A stretch of 64,000 bases of DNA from Companilactobacillus musae (lineage in GTDB: Bacteria > Bacillota > Bacilli > Lactobacillales > Lactobacillaceae), in the NCBI RefSeq assembly GCF_003967595.1, contig NZ_BIFW01000001.1, positions 62,001 to 126,000 of the forward strand, in the 5' to 3' direction. This document shows positions 55,406-63,554 of this stretch, piece after piece. The position numbers were made by a program, and so were the translations under genes. Below the pieces are notes generated by a model. The model saw only the letters and a program-made list of their open reading frames with translations. It was not told where the DNA came from and ran no database searches. Positions within the stretch are counted from its first letter, which is position 1. Every line of letters starts with the position of its first letter.

Positions 55406-56740
55406 ATGGAACAGTTTATTACAGATAAAATTCAAGATGAAGCTATTAATGATTTGGGTCAGTTAGTTGGAATTGCTTCATTCAATGAAGCTGCAGAAGA
55501 TAAGGCACCTTTTGGAAAGGGACCTAAAGCAGCTCTTGATAAAGCACTTGAATTGGTTTCTAAATTAGGATTCAAAACTTATGAAGATCCAAATGGTTAC
55601 TATGGTTATGCCGATATTGGTGAAGGTGATGAAACCTTTGGTATTGTCGGACACTTGGATGAAGTTCCTGCTGGTAATTTAGAAGCTTGGAATGTTGAAC
55701 CATATAAGTTGACTGTCAAAGATGGCAAGCTATATGGACGTGGAACTCAAGATGATAAAGGACCAACAATTGCTGCTATTTATGCAATTAAGGCAATTTT
55801 AGATAAGGGATATAAGTTCAATAAAAAAATTCGAGTAATTTTTGGAACCGATGAAGAGATTCTTTGGAGATGTTTAGCTGAGTATAACAAGAAGGAAGAT
55901 CCAATTGATTTAGGAATTGCTCCTGATGCTGAATTTCCATTGATTTATGCAGAAAAAGGTCTACAACAATCATATCTAACCGGTCCTGGATCAACAGAAT
56001 TGAACTTAGATTTGGAAAATGCCTTTAATGCTGTACCAGGCAAGGCTATCTACGATGGCCCTAAACAAGCTGAGGTTATGGCAGCTTTGCAAAAGCATGA
56101 TTTCGATGCTGATCAAAAAGATGGTTCTATTGAAGTTCATGGTAAGTCAGTACATGCTATGAATGCTCCTGAAGGTACTAATGCTGTTGTTAGATTAGGT
56201 ATCGCTTTAGCAGATGTTTTCCCAGACATTAAAGTTCTTCAATTTTTAAAGAACTTTGGCGAGGATGCTAATGCTACTAATCTCTTAGGTGATGTTTCCG
56301 ATGATGTTTCCGGTAAATTAACCTTTAATATTTCTAGTTTGAAGATAACTTCTGAAGAATCAAGAATGCAGATCGACTTGAGAATCCCAGTTAAAGTAGA
56401 TCATGACCAATTGATTCAACAGGTTTCTGACGCCGTAGCTAAATTCGATATGAAATATGAAAACTTTGATTATGTTGCTCCATTGTATGTACCTACTGAC
56501 AGTGAATTGGTACAAACATTGATGCAAACATATCAAGATTTAACTGGTGATACAGAATCTAAGCCAGCTATTTCTGGTGGTGCTACATTTGCTAGAACAA
56601 TGCATAATTGTGTTGCGTTCGGTGGAATGTTGCCAACAACTCCTGATTTCATGCATCAAGCCAATGAAAATTGGAGCAAAGCGGATATGAGAAAAGCTAT
56701 GGAAATCTTTGCTGAAGCTATTTACAGATTGTGTGTTTAA
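55406..56740 (+). CDS. M20 family dipeptidase (PepV/Sapep-like)
   Basis: This di-zinc peptidase hydrolyses dipeptides. The ligands are visible in order: GHLDEVPAG, GTQDDKGP, GTDEEI, APDAEFP and the C-terminal FMHQANE histidine. A lid domain lies at about residues 190-320. It has 444 residues, slightly shorter than PepV of Lactobacillus. GGGGGG precedes the ATG. It is co-transcribed with the transporter, 31 bases upstream, and ends in a terminator. Confidence 0.9.
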   Translation: MEQFITDKIQDEAINDLGQLVGIASFNEAAEDKAPFGKGPKAALDKALELVSKLGFKTYEDPNGYYGYADIGEGDETFGIVGHLDEVPAGNLEAWNVEPYKLTVKDGKLYGRGTQDDKGPTIAAIYAIKAILDKGYKFNKKIRVIFGTDEEILWRCLAEYNKKEDPIDLGIAPDAEFPLIYAEKGLQQSYLTGPGSTELNLDLENAFNAVPGKAIYDGPKQAEVMAALQKHDFDADQKDGSIEVHGKSVHAMNAPEGTNAVVRLGIALADVFPDIKVLQFLKNFGEDANATNLLGDVSDDVSGKLTFNISSLKITSEESRMQIDLRIPVKVDHDQLIQQVSDAVAKFDMKYENFDYVAPLYVPTDSELVQTLMQTYQDLTGDTESKPAISGGATFARTMHNCVAFGGMLPTTPDFMHQANENWSKADMRKAMEIFAEAIYRLCV

Positions 56741-56759
56741 AAATATAAAATAATAATAA

Positions 56760-56785
56760 AGTAAGGCGAAAGCCTTATTTTTTTT
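56760..56785 (+). terminator. Intrinsic terminator after the dipeptidase gene
   Basis: TAAGGC-GAAA-GCCTTA, a stem with a GNRA tetraloop, is followed by eight T. Confidence 0.88.
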
Positions 56786-56905
56786 GCATCTAAGACTAAA
56801 AATTTGTTTTCTTTGAATAAATTAGGTAGCGTAGCAGTAGGAAAGTAATGAGATTTTATAGATTAAAAGATAATGGTTCATTAATATATTTGAGGTGTAG
56901 CAATA

Positions 56906-58210
56906 ATGTTTGATTATAATACGCAACCACGTAAGTTTAAATTTCAGGGTGAAATTACAGTCCCCGGTGATAAGAGTATTGCTCATCGAGCTATAATTTT
57001 TGGCGCATTGGCTGATGGCGTAACTCAAATAGGTAATTTTACTTATTCAGATGATCTATCCGTGACAGCTAGGGTAGCGAAACAATTAGGTGCAAGGATT
57101 CATACCGAGGTCAGTACCAAAGATATGATTATTAAAGGTGTTGATCATCAATTAAAGAAAGTTGACAATCCCTTGAATGTGGACAATGTCGGTACACTTG
57201 AGAGTCTTCTTTTGGGAGTATTAGCCAGTACTGGCAATGAATATGAAGTCATTGGTGGTGATTTCCTCAGTAAACGATCAAATGAACGAATCTTAACGCT
57301 CTTACGCGGTATGGGTGGTACTTACCAAGGGACAACAGAAAATGCTTTACCATTGAAAATAAAGGGCAGTAATAATTTAACTGGAATTACTTATCATCAA
57401 GACATTTCTAGTGCTCAAATAAAGAGTGGTTTAGTTTTAGCAGGAATTTATGCTGATTCTGATACGACAATTATTCGTAAATTGCCAACTAGAAATCACA
57501 CTGAGATTTTAGCGAATTACTTTGGAGCTGATGTAACGATTAAACCGGATATTATTGTAGTTCACCCCGGACATAGTAAGTTAACTGGTCAGAACTTGAC
57601 GATTCCTGGTGATTTTTCATCAGCAGCTTTTTATATTGCTGGAGCATTGTTATCTGCTGATAGCAAAATAGTTTTGCCACGTGTCGGTTTGAATTCAACT
57701 AGAATAGGGTTATTGAATGTAGCCAAGCAAATGGGAGCACAATTTTATGTTGATAATCGTTCTATTAACAGTGTTGAACCATATGGAGATCTAATAGTTA
57801 AGTCTCAGAAATTACATGGAGCTAAGATTACGGCTAAACAAGTTCCATTCATTATTGATGAAATACCATTGATAGCATTAATGGCTTCACAAGCAAGTGG
57901 ACAAACAGTTATCGAAGGTATTCATGATGTTCATTTACAATTGAGTGAACGTATTAGAAATATGCGAGTTGAGTTGGCTAAATTAGGTATCATAATGCAG
58001 GTCAATGATGATACGATTGTGATTGATGGTGATCAGAAGATTTTAGTGAAGGATGATGTAGATAGTCATAATGATCATCGAATTGCTATGATGCTTTGTA
58101 TTGCATCTATTTTGACTGATTCGCCCTTTAAGATTAAAAATATTGAAGCTATTGATATTTCATATCCAGGATTTATTTCGGACTTGAATAAGGTACTTGT
58201 CGCAAAGTAA
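56906..58210 (+). CDS. EPSP-synthase (AroA) homologue with altered active site
   Basis: The fold is clearly that of 5-enolpyruvylshikimate-3-phosphate synthase. VPGDKSIAHR (residues 19-28), SSAQIKSGLVLAG (168-180), TRNHTE, PGDFSSAAF, IIDEIPLIALMA and NDHRIAM (389-395) are kept. However, the NSGTTxR motif reads NVGTLES (94-100), losing the PEP-binding arginine. KESDR reads QLSER (345-349), losing the lysine and the catalytic glutamate, and RPM is replaced by RSN. No other shikimate gene is near. It may be a paralogue with a different reaction or a decaying gene, although the frame is intact. Confidence 0.8.
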   Translation: MFDYNTQPRKFKFQGEITVPGDKSIAHRAIIFGALADGVTQIGNFTYSDDLSVTARVAKQLGARIHTEVSTKDMIIKGVDHQLKKVDNPLNVDNVGTLESLLLGVLASTGNEYEVIGGDFLSKRSNERILTLLRGMGGTYQGTTENALPLKIKGSNNLTGITYHQDISSAQIKSGLVLAGIYADSDTTIIRKLPTRNHTEILANYFGADVTIKPDIIVVHPGHSKLTGQNLTIPGDFSSAAFYIAGALLSADSKIVLPRVGLNSTRIGLLNVAKQMGAQFYVDNRSINSVEPYGDLIVKSQKLHGAKITAKQVPFIIDEIPLIALMASQASGQTVIEGIHDVHLQLSERIRNMRVELAKLGIIMQVNDDTIVIDGDQKILVKDDVDSHNDHRIAMMLCIASILTDSPFKIKNIEAIDISYPGFISDLNKVLVAK

Positions 58211-58291
58211 TTGTGAAAGGGACTTCTTTTTTGATGGGCAGTGTCGTATCATTAGTATTAAATTGTATCAATGTAAGGGGTTACTCATTTA

Positions 58292-59113
58292 ATGATTGAA
58301 TTTATAGGAACTGACCTTGACGGGACGTTACTGAATAGTTACAGTAAAATATCTTCTGAAAATATCCAAGCAATCCGTAAAGTAGTCAATTCCGGAGTGG
58401 CTTTTGCGATTTGTTCAGGGAGAACTTTGCATTCAGTTAATAAGTTTTTTGAAAAGGATTTAAAAATAGCAGGTTATCGAGTAGTGTTGAATGGCGCTGT
58501 GGTAGTTGACCCCAAAGGGCAAAAAATCATTGATCAGCCTTTGGATTCTAAGATTGTTAATGAGATTTTAAAACGATCTGAATTTAGTCAGTTTAAAGTT
58601 GTTTTGGATGGAATAAATGATATTCATATTTATGATCCTAATCATAGTTGGACAACTTACTATGAAGGAATGAGTCGACACCATTTGAAGGCTGATTCTG
58701 TCGGGGATTTGATCAAGCTAAATCAACAAAAAGATTTTGATGTTTATAAGGTTTGTTTCAGTTGCCCACCACAAAGATTGCACGAGTTACAGAAAAAATT
58801 AGAATCCTTTACATCTTTACCAATTACGATCAGTCGATCAGGCAATTATTATTTCGAGATTAATAGTCAAGATGTTACTAAGTTGTCAGCCTTGCAACAG
58901 ATATCTGAACTTTCCAAGATACCAATGAGAAATTTTATGTGCTTTGGCGACTATGGCAACGATTTAGAAATGATTAAAAATGTTGGTTATGGAGTTGCAA
59001 TGAAGAATGCTATTGAAAGTGTTAAAGATGCGGCTTGGAGAATTACTGATACTAATAATCAAAATGGTGTAGCTAATATGATTGAACGTGTATTGAATGA
59101 TAAGTTTAATTAG
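58292..59113 (+). CDS. HAD-superfamily phosphatase (Cof type)
   Basis: Motif I is GTDLDGTLLNS (about residues 5-15), motif II is the ICSGRT serine region, and motif IV is FGDYGNDLEMI (about 225). A C2-type cap lies between. Cof enzymes hydrolyse sugar phosphates or phosphorylated cofactors; the substrate is not readable. It has 273 residues. It follows the aroA homologue by 81 bases in the same direction. Confidence 0.9.
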   Translation: MIEFIGTDLDGTLLNSYSKISSENIQAIRKVVNSGVAFAICSGRTLHSVNKFFEKDLKIAGYRVVLNGAVVVDPKGQKIIDQPLDSKIVNEILKRSEFSQFKVVLDGINDIHIYDPNHSWTTYYEGMSRHHLKADSVGDLIKLNQQKDFDVYKVCFSCPPQRLHELQKKLESFTSLPITISRSGNYYFEINSQDVTKLSALQQISELSKIPMRNFMCFGDYGNDLEMIKNVGYGVAMKNAIESVKDAAWRITDTNNQNGVANMIERVLNDKFN

Positions 59114-59183
59114 ATGTATAGAGTTTTTTTAGAAGAGTGTCGTTTTTTTGTAACAAAGTAGAATGAAGTGAAACGTGAAGGGC

Positions 59184-59212
59184 TTGATAAAAACTGAGCA
59201 TAATTATACAAT
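59184..59212 (+). promoter_or_regulatory. Promoter of the PTS IIB gene
   Basis: TTGATA (59184-59189), a 17-base spacer and TACAAT (59207-59212) match the vegetative consensus well, 72 bases before the start codon. Confidence 0.72.
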
Positions 59213-59224
59213 CAATTTAGTATA

Positions 59225-59238
59225 TGAAAACGTTTTAA
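59225..59238 (+). promoter_or_regulatory. Probable cre site downstream of the PTS promoter
   Basis: TGAAAACGTTTTAA agrees with TGNAANCGNWNNCW except for one position near the end. It would lie just after the transcription start, where CcpA blocks elongation. Confidence 0.6.
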
Positions 59239-59283
59239 GGCGTAAATAATAGATGATATTCAAATCAAAAGGGGTATAGGATT

Positions 59284-59592
59284 ATGGCTGAAAAAACGAT
59301 TATGTTATGTTGTGCTGCCGGGATGTCGACTAGATTATTAGTTTCAAAGATGCAAAAGGCCGCTGAAAGTGATGGCATTGATGCAGAAATTTTTGCTGTG
59401 GCAGCTGCAGAAGTTGATGCAAAATTAGAAGAAAAGCATCCGGATGTCTTGATGCTTGGACCACAAGTTAGATATCTCAAAGGGCAGTTTAAAGATCAAT
59501 TGGATATTCCAGTTGAAGTGATAGATATGCAGGACTACGGAATGATGAATGGTGAAAAGGTTTTACGTGAAGCAGTTAAGTTGATTGATTAA
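59284..59592 (+). CDS. PTS IIB component, lactose/cellobiose family
   Basis: It receives phosphate from IIA on a cysteine, Cys10 in CCAAGMST (CxxGxST pattern), and would pass it to a sugar bound by IIC. The 102 residues form the single domain of the CelA type, with LGPQVRYL typical of the family. No IIC gene or phospho-beta-glucosidase gene is found within the window, so the partner must be elsewhere or the role is regulatory. Confidence 0.92.
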   Translation: MAEKTIMLCCAAGMSTRLLVSKMQKAAESDGIDAEIFAVAAAEVDAKLEEKHPDVLMLGPQVRYLKGQFKDQLDIPVEVIDMQDYGMMNGEKVLREAVKLID

Positions 59593-59654
59593 TAATAGGT
59601 TGTGACACGAATCATCAAAATTAAAATGTTAGTAGAGATTTTTCCATAAAGGAT

Positions 59655-59701
59655 CCTAGTGTGGTGACCAGATTTGATGGTTACTAGACTAGGCTTTTTA
59701 T
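59655..59701 (+). terminator. Long hairpin with T-run between PTS IIB and IIA
   Basis: CCTAGT and the following nine bases (59655-59670) pair with 59678-59693 with one mismatch and two G-T pairs. CTTTTTATT follows. It should set IIA lower than IIB or be a regulated attenuator. Confidence 0.75.
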
Positions 59702-59728
59702 TATCTTTGAACTAAAGGGAGTCTTAAA

Positions 59729-60058
59729 ATGTCAGAAGAAGATGCACAATTGCAAATGGCAATGAAGTTGATCGTTAATGGTGGCAATGCTAAGAGCCTT
59801 GCTTTTGAAGCAATAGAAGCTGCAAAGAAAAATGATTTTGTAGGAGCTCAGCAAAAGTTAAAAGAAGCCGATGATGCTTTGGTTAAAGCTCACCATTCAC
59901 AGACGGATATGTTAACTAAAGAGGCAAATGGTGAACATGAAACGGTGACTTTAATGATGGTTCATGCACAGGATCATATTATGAATGCAATTACATTTCG
60001 GGATTTAGCCGGGGAAATGGTAGATCTTTATAAACGACTTGCTAAAAAATCGGACTAA
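59729..60058 (+). CDS. PTS IIA component, lactose/cellobiose family
   Basis: It receives phosphate from HPr on a histidine; MMVHAQDHIM contains this residue (His79). The 109-residue helical protein is of the trimeric LacF/CelC type. AAGGGAG precedes the ATG. It lies 136 bases after IIB, separated by a strong hairpin, and is followed by an RpiR-type regulator. Confidence 0.92.
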   Translation: MSEEDAQLQMAMKLIVNGGNAKSLAFEAIEAAKKNDFVGAQQKLKEADDALVKAHHSQTDMLTKEANGEHETVTLMMVHAQDHIMNAITFRDLAGEMVDLYKRLAKKSD

Positions 60059-60123
60059 TCTTGTTATTACCGATATAATAGGATTATTAATTAATACCAA
60101 ATCAATTTAAAGGAAGTTAAATA

Positions 60124-60897
60124 GTGTTTCCATATCAAAAAGTACATGAATTAAATCGACTTGAATTGAGTGTCTATAAATATATCATTGGTCATACTAA
60201 AGAAGTTCAGGGGATGACAATCAGAGAAATGGCTGATTCCGCTGATGTATCTACAACAACAATCCTAAGATTTTTGAAAAAGATGGATTATAATGGTTTT
60301 TCGGAATTCAAAAAAGCATTAAAAAAGAATTCAAAACAACCAATTAAGGTTCAACAGAACCCTAGTGTAGAGCCAATTAAAAACTTCTTTAAATTGGTGG
60401 CCGATCAGGAACCATTTGATAAAAAGATTAGTCAGGCAGCTGATATGATCAATGCCTCTGAATTGGTGTTGTTCTTTGGTGTTGGGAATAGTGGACGTAT
60501 TGCTCAATATGGGGCCAGTCTTTTATCAAGTTATGGAATTTATTCTTTGCCAATTATTGACCCATTTCAGCCGGAACCATTTTCTGACCGTGACTTTACA
60601 AAAACACTTTTAATTCTAGTATCTATTTCTGGAGAAACAGATCAAGTTTTGGCTCAAGCACGGTATTATAAGAAGAATGGTGCCGAAACTATAGCATTGA
60701 CTGCTAATTCTTATTCAATTTTGAATCAAATTACTGATTTTTCGATTTCTTATGATACACAACAAAATCGCAAAGGACATATTAACGTTACTACGCAAGT
60801 ACCGATTGTTTATACATTGGAACAGATATCTGACCGGGCTTACCATAATATGGTTGATCAAGATGGTAATAATTTTACTAAACATGTTACAGATTAG
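60124..60897 (+). CDS. RpiR/MurR-family transcriptional regulator
   Basis: An N-terminal helix-turn-helix domain (MTIREMADSADVSTTTILRFLKK region, residues about 30-55, shortened here) is followed by a SIS domain (about 105-240) with FFGVGNSGRIAQ and VSISGETDQVL that bind sugar phosphates. It likely senses a phosphosugar and controls the PTS genes or the downstream GGDEF genes. The start is GTG at 60124 behind AAAGGAAG. It has 257 residues. Confidence 0.9.
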   Translation: MFPYQKVHELNRLELSVYKYIIGHTKEVQGMTIREMADSADVSTTTILRFLKKMDYNGFSEFKKALKKNSKQPIKVQQNPSVEPIKNFFKLVADQEPFDKKISQAADMINASELVLFFGVGNSGRIAQYGASLLSSYGIYSLPIIDPFQPEPFSDRDFTKTLLILVSISGETDQVLAQARYYKKNGAETIALTANSYSILNQITDFSISYDTQQNRKGHINVTTQVPIVYTLEQISDRAYHNMVDQDGNNFTKHVTD

Positions 60898-60910
60898 TAG
60901 CATGTTTTTT
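60881..60910 (+). terminator. Terminator overlapping the rpiR-type gene stop
   Basis: AACATG and CATGTT pair across the stop codon, followed by TTTTTTG. It is short, so its strength is uncertain. Confidence 0.55.
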
Positions 60911-60976
60911 GACTTTAAAACTTTATTTTGAAATAAGGATATCGAACAAATTAATAATCAATTAATAGATTGTTTT

Positions 60977-61017
60977 TAATATAATTATCAATTAAATTGT
61001 TGTTGATAATTATATTA
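60977..61017. promoter_or_regulatory. Perfect 15-bp inverted repeat upstream of the first GGDEF gene
   Basis: TAATATAATTATCAA (60977-60991) and its exact complement (61003-61017) surround an 11-base centre. There is no T-run, and the location about 60 bases before the start codon suggests a regulator-binding site. Confidence 0.6.
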
Positions 61018-61036
61018 GTTATAGTAATATTTTATT

Positions 61037-61050
61037 TGGAAACGCTTATA
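61037..61050 (+). promoter_or_regulatory. Possible cre site overlapping a TATAAT
   Basis: TGGAAACGCTTATA differs from the cre consensus at one position and overlaps TATAAT at 61047-61052, the likely -10 of the first GGDEF gene. No good -35 is seen, which fits an activator-dependent promoter. Confidence 0.45.
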
Positions 61051-61079
61051 ATCATGGTTTTTGAAAAGAGGTTATGTAG

Positions 61080-62207
61080 TTGACATGGCAAGTATGGCAC
61101 GTATCACCGATTATCACGAGTGTCTTTTTTATATTAGGTGTCTTCACGCTCTATCAAGTCTTATTTAATTGGTTAAAGACTGTCCTTGATGAAAGAAAAA
61201 TCAAATTTGATGAAGATGTAATCAACTCATGGTTTGGCGTTATTTATATGTTAATTTTTATCTTTAGTTTACAATCGACTATTGTCGGTAAAAGTAGTTC
61301 TTGGGAATTTATGAATTTTATTGTCATAGCCTTGATTTTTTGTGCCTATTTTCTTAATATTCGTATTCCTTATTATTGGTTTATTCCTATTATCTTAGTT
61401 TATATGGTTTTTAATGGATCAATCGGTTATTGGGAATCATGGTGTCATGCGGTATCAGTCATGTTTACTTATTGGTCGTTTAATTATATTAAGCGGCTAC
61501 ATACAGATAAGTATTTGTTTCTACGTTATATGTTAGTTGGAATATCTTGGGGAGCTATAATGTGGTTCTTCGTGGCAATCAAATTTTCACTCAGCCGAAG
61601 TGTTTTTATTCAGGAGTGGATCTATCTGATTATTTTTGAAATATTGCTTTATAGTTATGTCAGAATGTTATTAAGAGAAAGTAGTTTGAAAGTTCATTTA
61701 TTTGAATTTGCTAATCATGATGCGTTAACAAAAGCTCAAAATTATGGGGCGTATAATTCTGAAATAAAATATTTGTTCAGTAATAGTCAAAAAAATAATC
61801 TGAATCTCTCAATGATGATGTTCGATATTGATCATTTTAAAAAGATTAATGATACTTATGGCCATTTAGCAGGTGATGAAGTTTTAAAGCAAGTAGTTAG
61901 TACAGCACAATCAGTGATTGATGCCAATGATTCCCAAGTATTGTTGTACCGAACTGGTGGAGAGGAATTTAATATTTTATTTCCAGGTTATGATCTGCAA
62001 TCAACGAAACCGTTAGTTCAAAAGATATTTTCAGCTTTGAATAATATGACAGTTGATTTTGAGGATAAAAAAATCAAAGTAACGGTTTCGATGGGAGTTT
62101 CAGCTGTTTCAAAGCGTGATGATGAGCCAGCAGACTTTTACGATCGGGTCGATATTAATCTGTACTATTCAAAAAAACATGGAAGAATGAGAATAACCGC
62201 TCAATAG
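61080..62207 (+). CDS. Membrane GGDEF protein, probable diguanylate cyclase 1
   Basis: The N-terminal half (residues 1-200) has six or seven hydrophobic segments with no family name I know. The C-terminal half is a GGDEF domain with MMMFDIDHFKKINDTYGHLAGDE (split: FDIDHFKKIND, YGHLAGDE) and the active-site GGEEF at about 293-297, so it should make cyclic di-GMP. The inhibitory RxxD site five residues upstream is absent. The start is TTG at 61080 with GAGG eight bases before. It has 375 residues and a near-identical neighbour. Confidence 0.9.
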   Translation: MTWQVWHVSPIITSVFFILGVFTLYQVLFNWLKTVLDERKIKFDEDVINSWFGVIYMLIFIFSLQSTIVGKSSSWEFMNFIVIALIFCAYFLNIRIPYYWFIPIILVYMVFNGSIGYWESWCHAVSVMFTYWSFNYIKRLHTDKYLFLRYMLVGISWGAIMWFFVAIKFSLSRSVFIQEWIYLIIFEILLYSYVRMLLRESSLKVHLFEFANHDALTKAQNYGAYNSEIKYLFSNSQKNNLNLSMMMFDIDHFKKINDTYGHLAGDEVLKQVVSTAQSVIDANDSQVLLYRTGGEEFNILFPGYDLQSTKPLVQKIFSALNNMTVDFEDKKIKVTVSMGVSAVSKRDDEPADFYDRVDINLYYSKKHGRMRITAQ

Positions 62208-62238
62208 TGCTATTTATAACTAAATGGCACTATTTTTA
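62203..62238 (+). terminator. Terminator between the two GGDEF genes
   Basis: AATAGTGC and GCACTATT pair outside ATTTA-TAAC-TAAAT with a single mismatch, and T residues follow. The second gene therefore probably has its own promoter. Confidence 0.78.
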
Positions 62239-62352
62239 TCGTATTTTTTAATAAGAATATTGAAAGAAATTTATCTGGAAAAATATAAATATAATAGTAT
62301 TGTTAAGATTAACTGATTTTAAAAATGTAATGACATTAGGAGGAAAGAATTT

Positions 62353-63480
62353 TTGACATGGAACGTTTGGCATGTGTCGCCATTTTTCACTAGTATTTTC
62401 TTTATTCTTGGTGTTTTTACGCTTTACCAAGTAATTTATGATGGATTGAAAACGGTGTTACATTCTAAGAATATTAATATTGACGATGATGTACTTAATT
62501 CATGGTTCGGAGTTCTCTATATGCTGATTTTTATTTTCAGTATGCAGGCGACAGTTGTAGGCACGCCAATATCTTGGCAGTTCATGAACTTTCAATTGAT
62601 AGCCTTGATTTTTTGTTCATATTTTTTGAATATTCATGTTAAATGGTATTTTTTCTTTCCACTAATGCTCTGTTATATGGCTTTTAACGGATCAATTGGT
62701 TACTGGGAATCATGGGCACACGGGTTAACTTTAATGTGTTTTTATATGACTTTGAATCATTTTCGTAGGAGTCAAAAGAATCAATATTCATTTATTTATT
62801 ACATTACACCGGCAATCTTTTTTGGAGCAATGTTATGGCTATTCATGAAAATCAAATTTAATTTTTCTTGGACAACGTATATTGAAGAATGGTTCTATTT
62901 TATTTTATTCGATGTTCTATTGTACAGCTATGTAAATATGATTTTACGTGATAGTAAATTGAAATTACATTTGCTAGAGTTTGCTAATCATGACGCTTTA
63001 ACTAAGACCCAAAATTATGCGGCTTATAGTTCACAAATTAAGTATTTGTTTGAAAATAGTACTAACAATAAATTACATCTTTCGATGATGATGTTTGATA
63101 TTGATCACTTTAAGTCCATCAACGATACTTATGGCCATTTAGCTGGGGATAAGGTTTTACAGCATGTTGTTGACGTTGTACAGACGGTGATTGATGCTAA
63201 TGATCCTAAAGTAAAATTGTATCGAACTGGAGGGGAAGAATTTAATATAATTTTTCCTGGATATGATTTGAATTCAACAAAACCAGTAGTGCGGGAAATA
63301 TTTATGTCTTTGAATCACTTGCCGGTCGAAATAGATGGGAAGTTAATCCATATCTCTATTTCTGTCGGTGTTTCAACGTTGTCCAGTGAGGATGTTGAAC
63401 CAAGTGATTTTTATACACGTGTGGACGGCAATTTATATCATTCAAAGAGAAACGGTCGAATGCAAATAACAGCTGCTTAA
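62353..63480 (+). CDS. Membrane GGDEF protein, probable diguanylate cyclase 2
   Basis: It has exactly the same length (375 residues), topology and start codon (TTG, at 62353 behind GGAGGA) as the preceding gene and aligns with it end to end. FDIDHFKSINDTYGHLAGD and YRTGGEEFNIIFPG are nearly identical. The membrane half diverges more, suggesting that the two copies sense different signals. The RxxD feedback site is also absent. It is a tandem duplication. TATAAT at 62290-62295 may be its -10. No EAL, HD-GYP or PilZ gene is in the window. Confidence 0.9.
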   Translation: MTWNVWHVSPFFTSIFFILGVFTLYQVIYDGLKTVLHSKNINIDDDVLNSWFGVLYMLIFIFSMQATVVGTPISWQFMNFQLIALIFCSYFLNIHVKWYFFFPLMLCYMAFNGSIGYWESWAHGLTLMCFYMTLNHFRRSQKNQYSFIYYITPAIFFGAMLWLFMKIKFNFSWTTYIEEWFYFILFDVLLYSYVNMILRDSKLKLHLLEFANHDALTKTQNYAAYSSQIKYLFENSTNNKLHLSMMMFDIDHFKSINDTYGHLAGDKVLQHVVDVVQTVIDANDPKVKLYRTGGEEFNIIFPGYDLNSTKPVVREIFMSLNHLPVEIDGKLIHISISVGVSTLSSEDVEPSDFYTRVDGNLYHSKRNGRMQITAA

Positions 63481-63483
63481 ATA

Positions 63484-63534
63484 AAAAATGACATCTATAA
63501 GAGTTATGAAGACCCTTTATAGATGTCATTTTTA
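63484..63534. terminator. Bidirectional terminator after the second GGDEF gene
   Basis: AAAAATGACATCTATAA (63484-63500) pairs perfectly with 63517-63533, with A and T tracts on both sides. It serves the GGDEF gene and the converging permease gene. Confidence 0.88.
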
Positions 63535-63554
63535 TTGTAGATATTTATTTGTAA

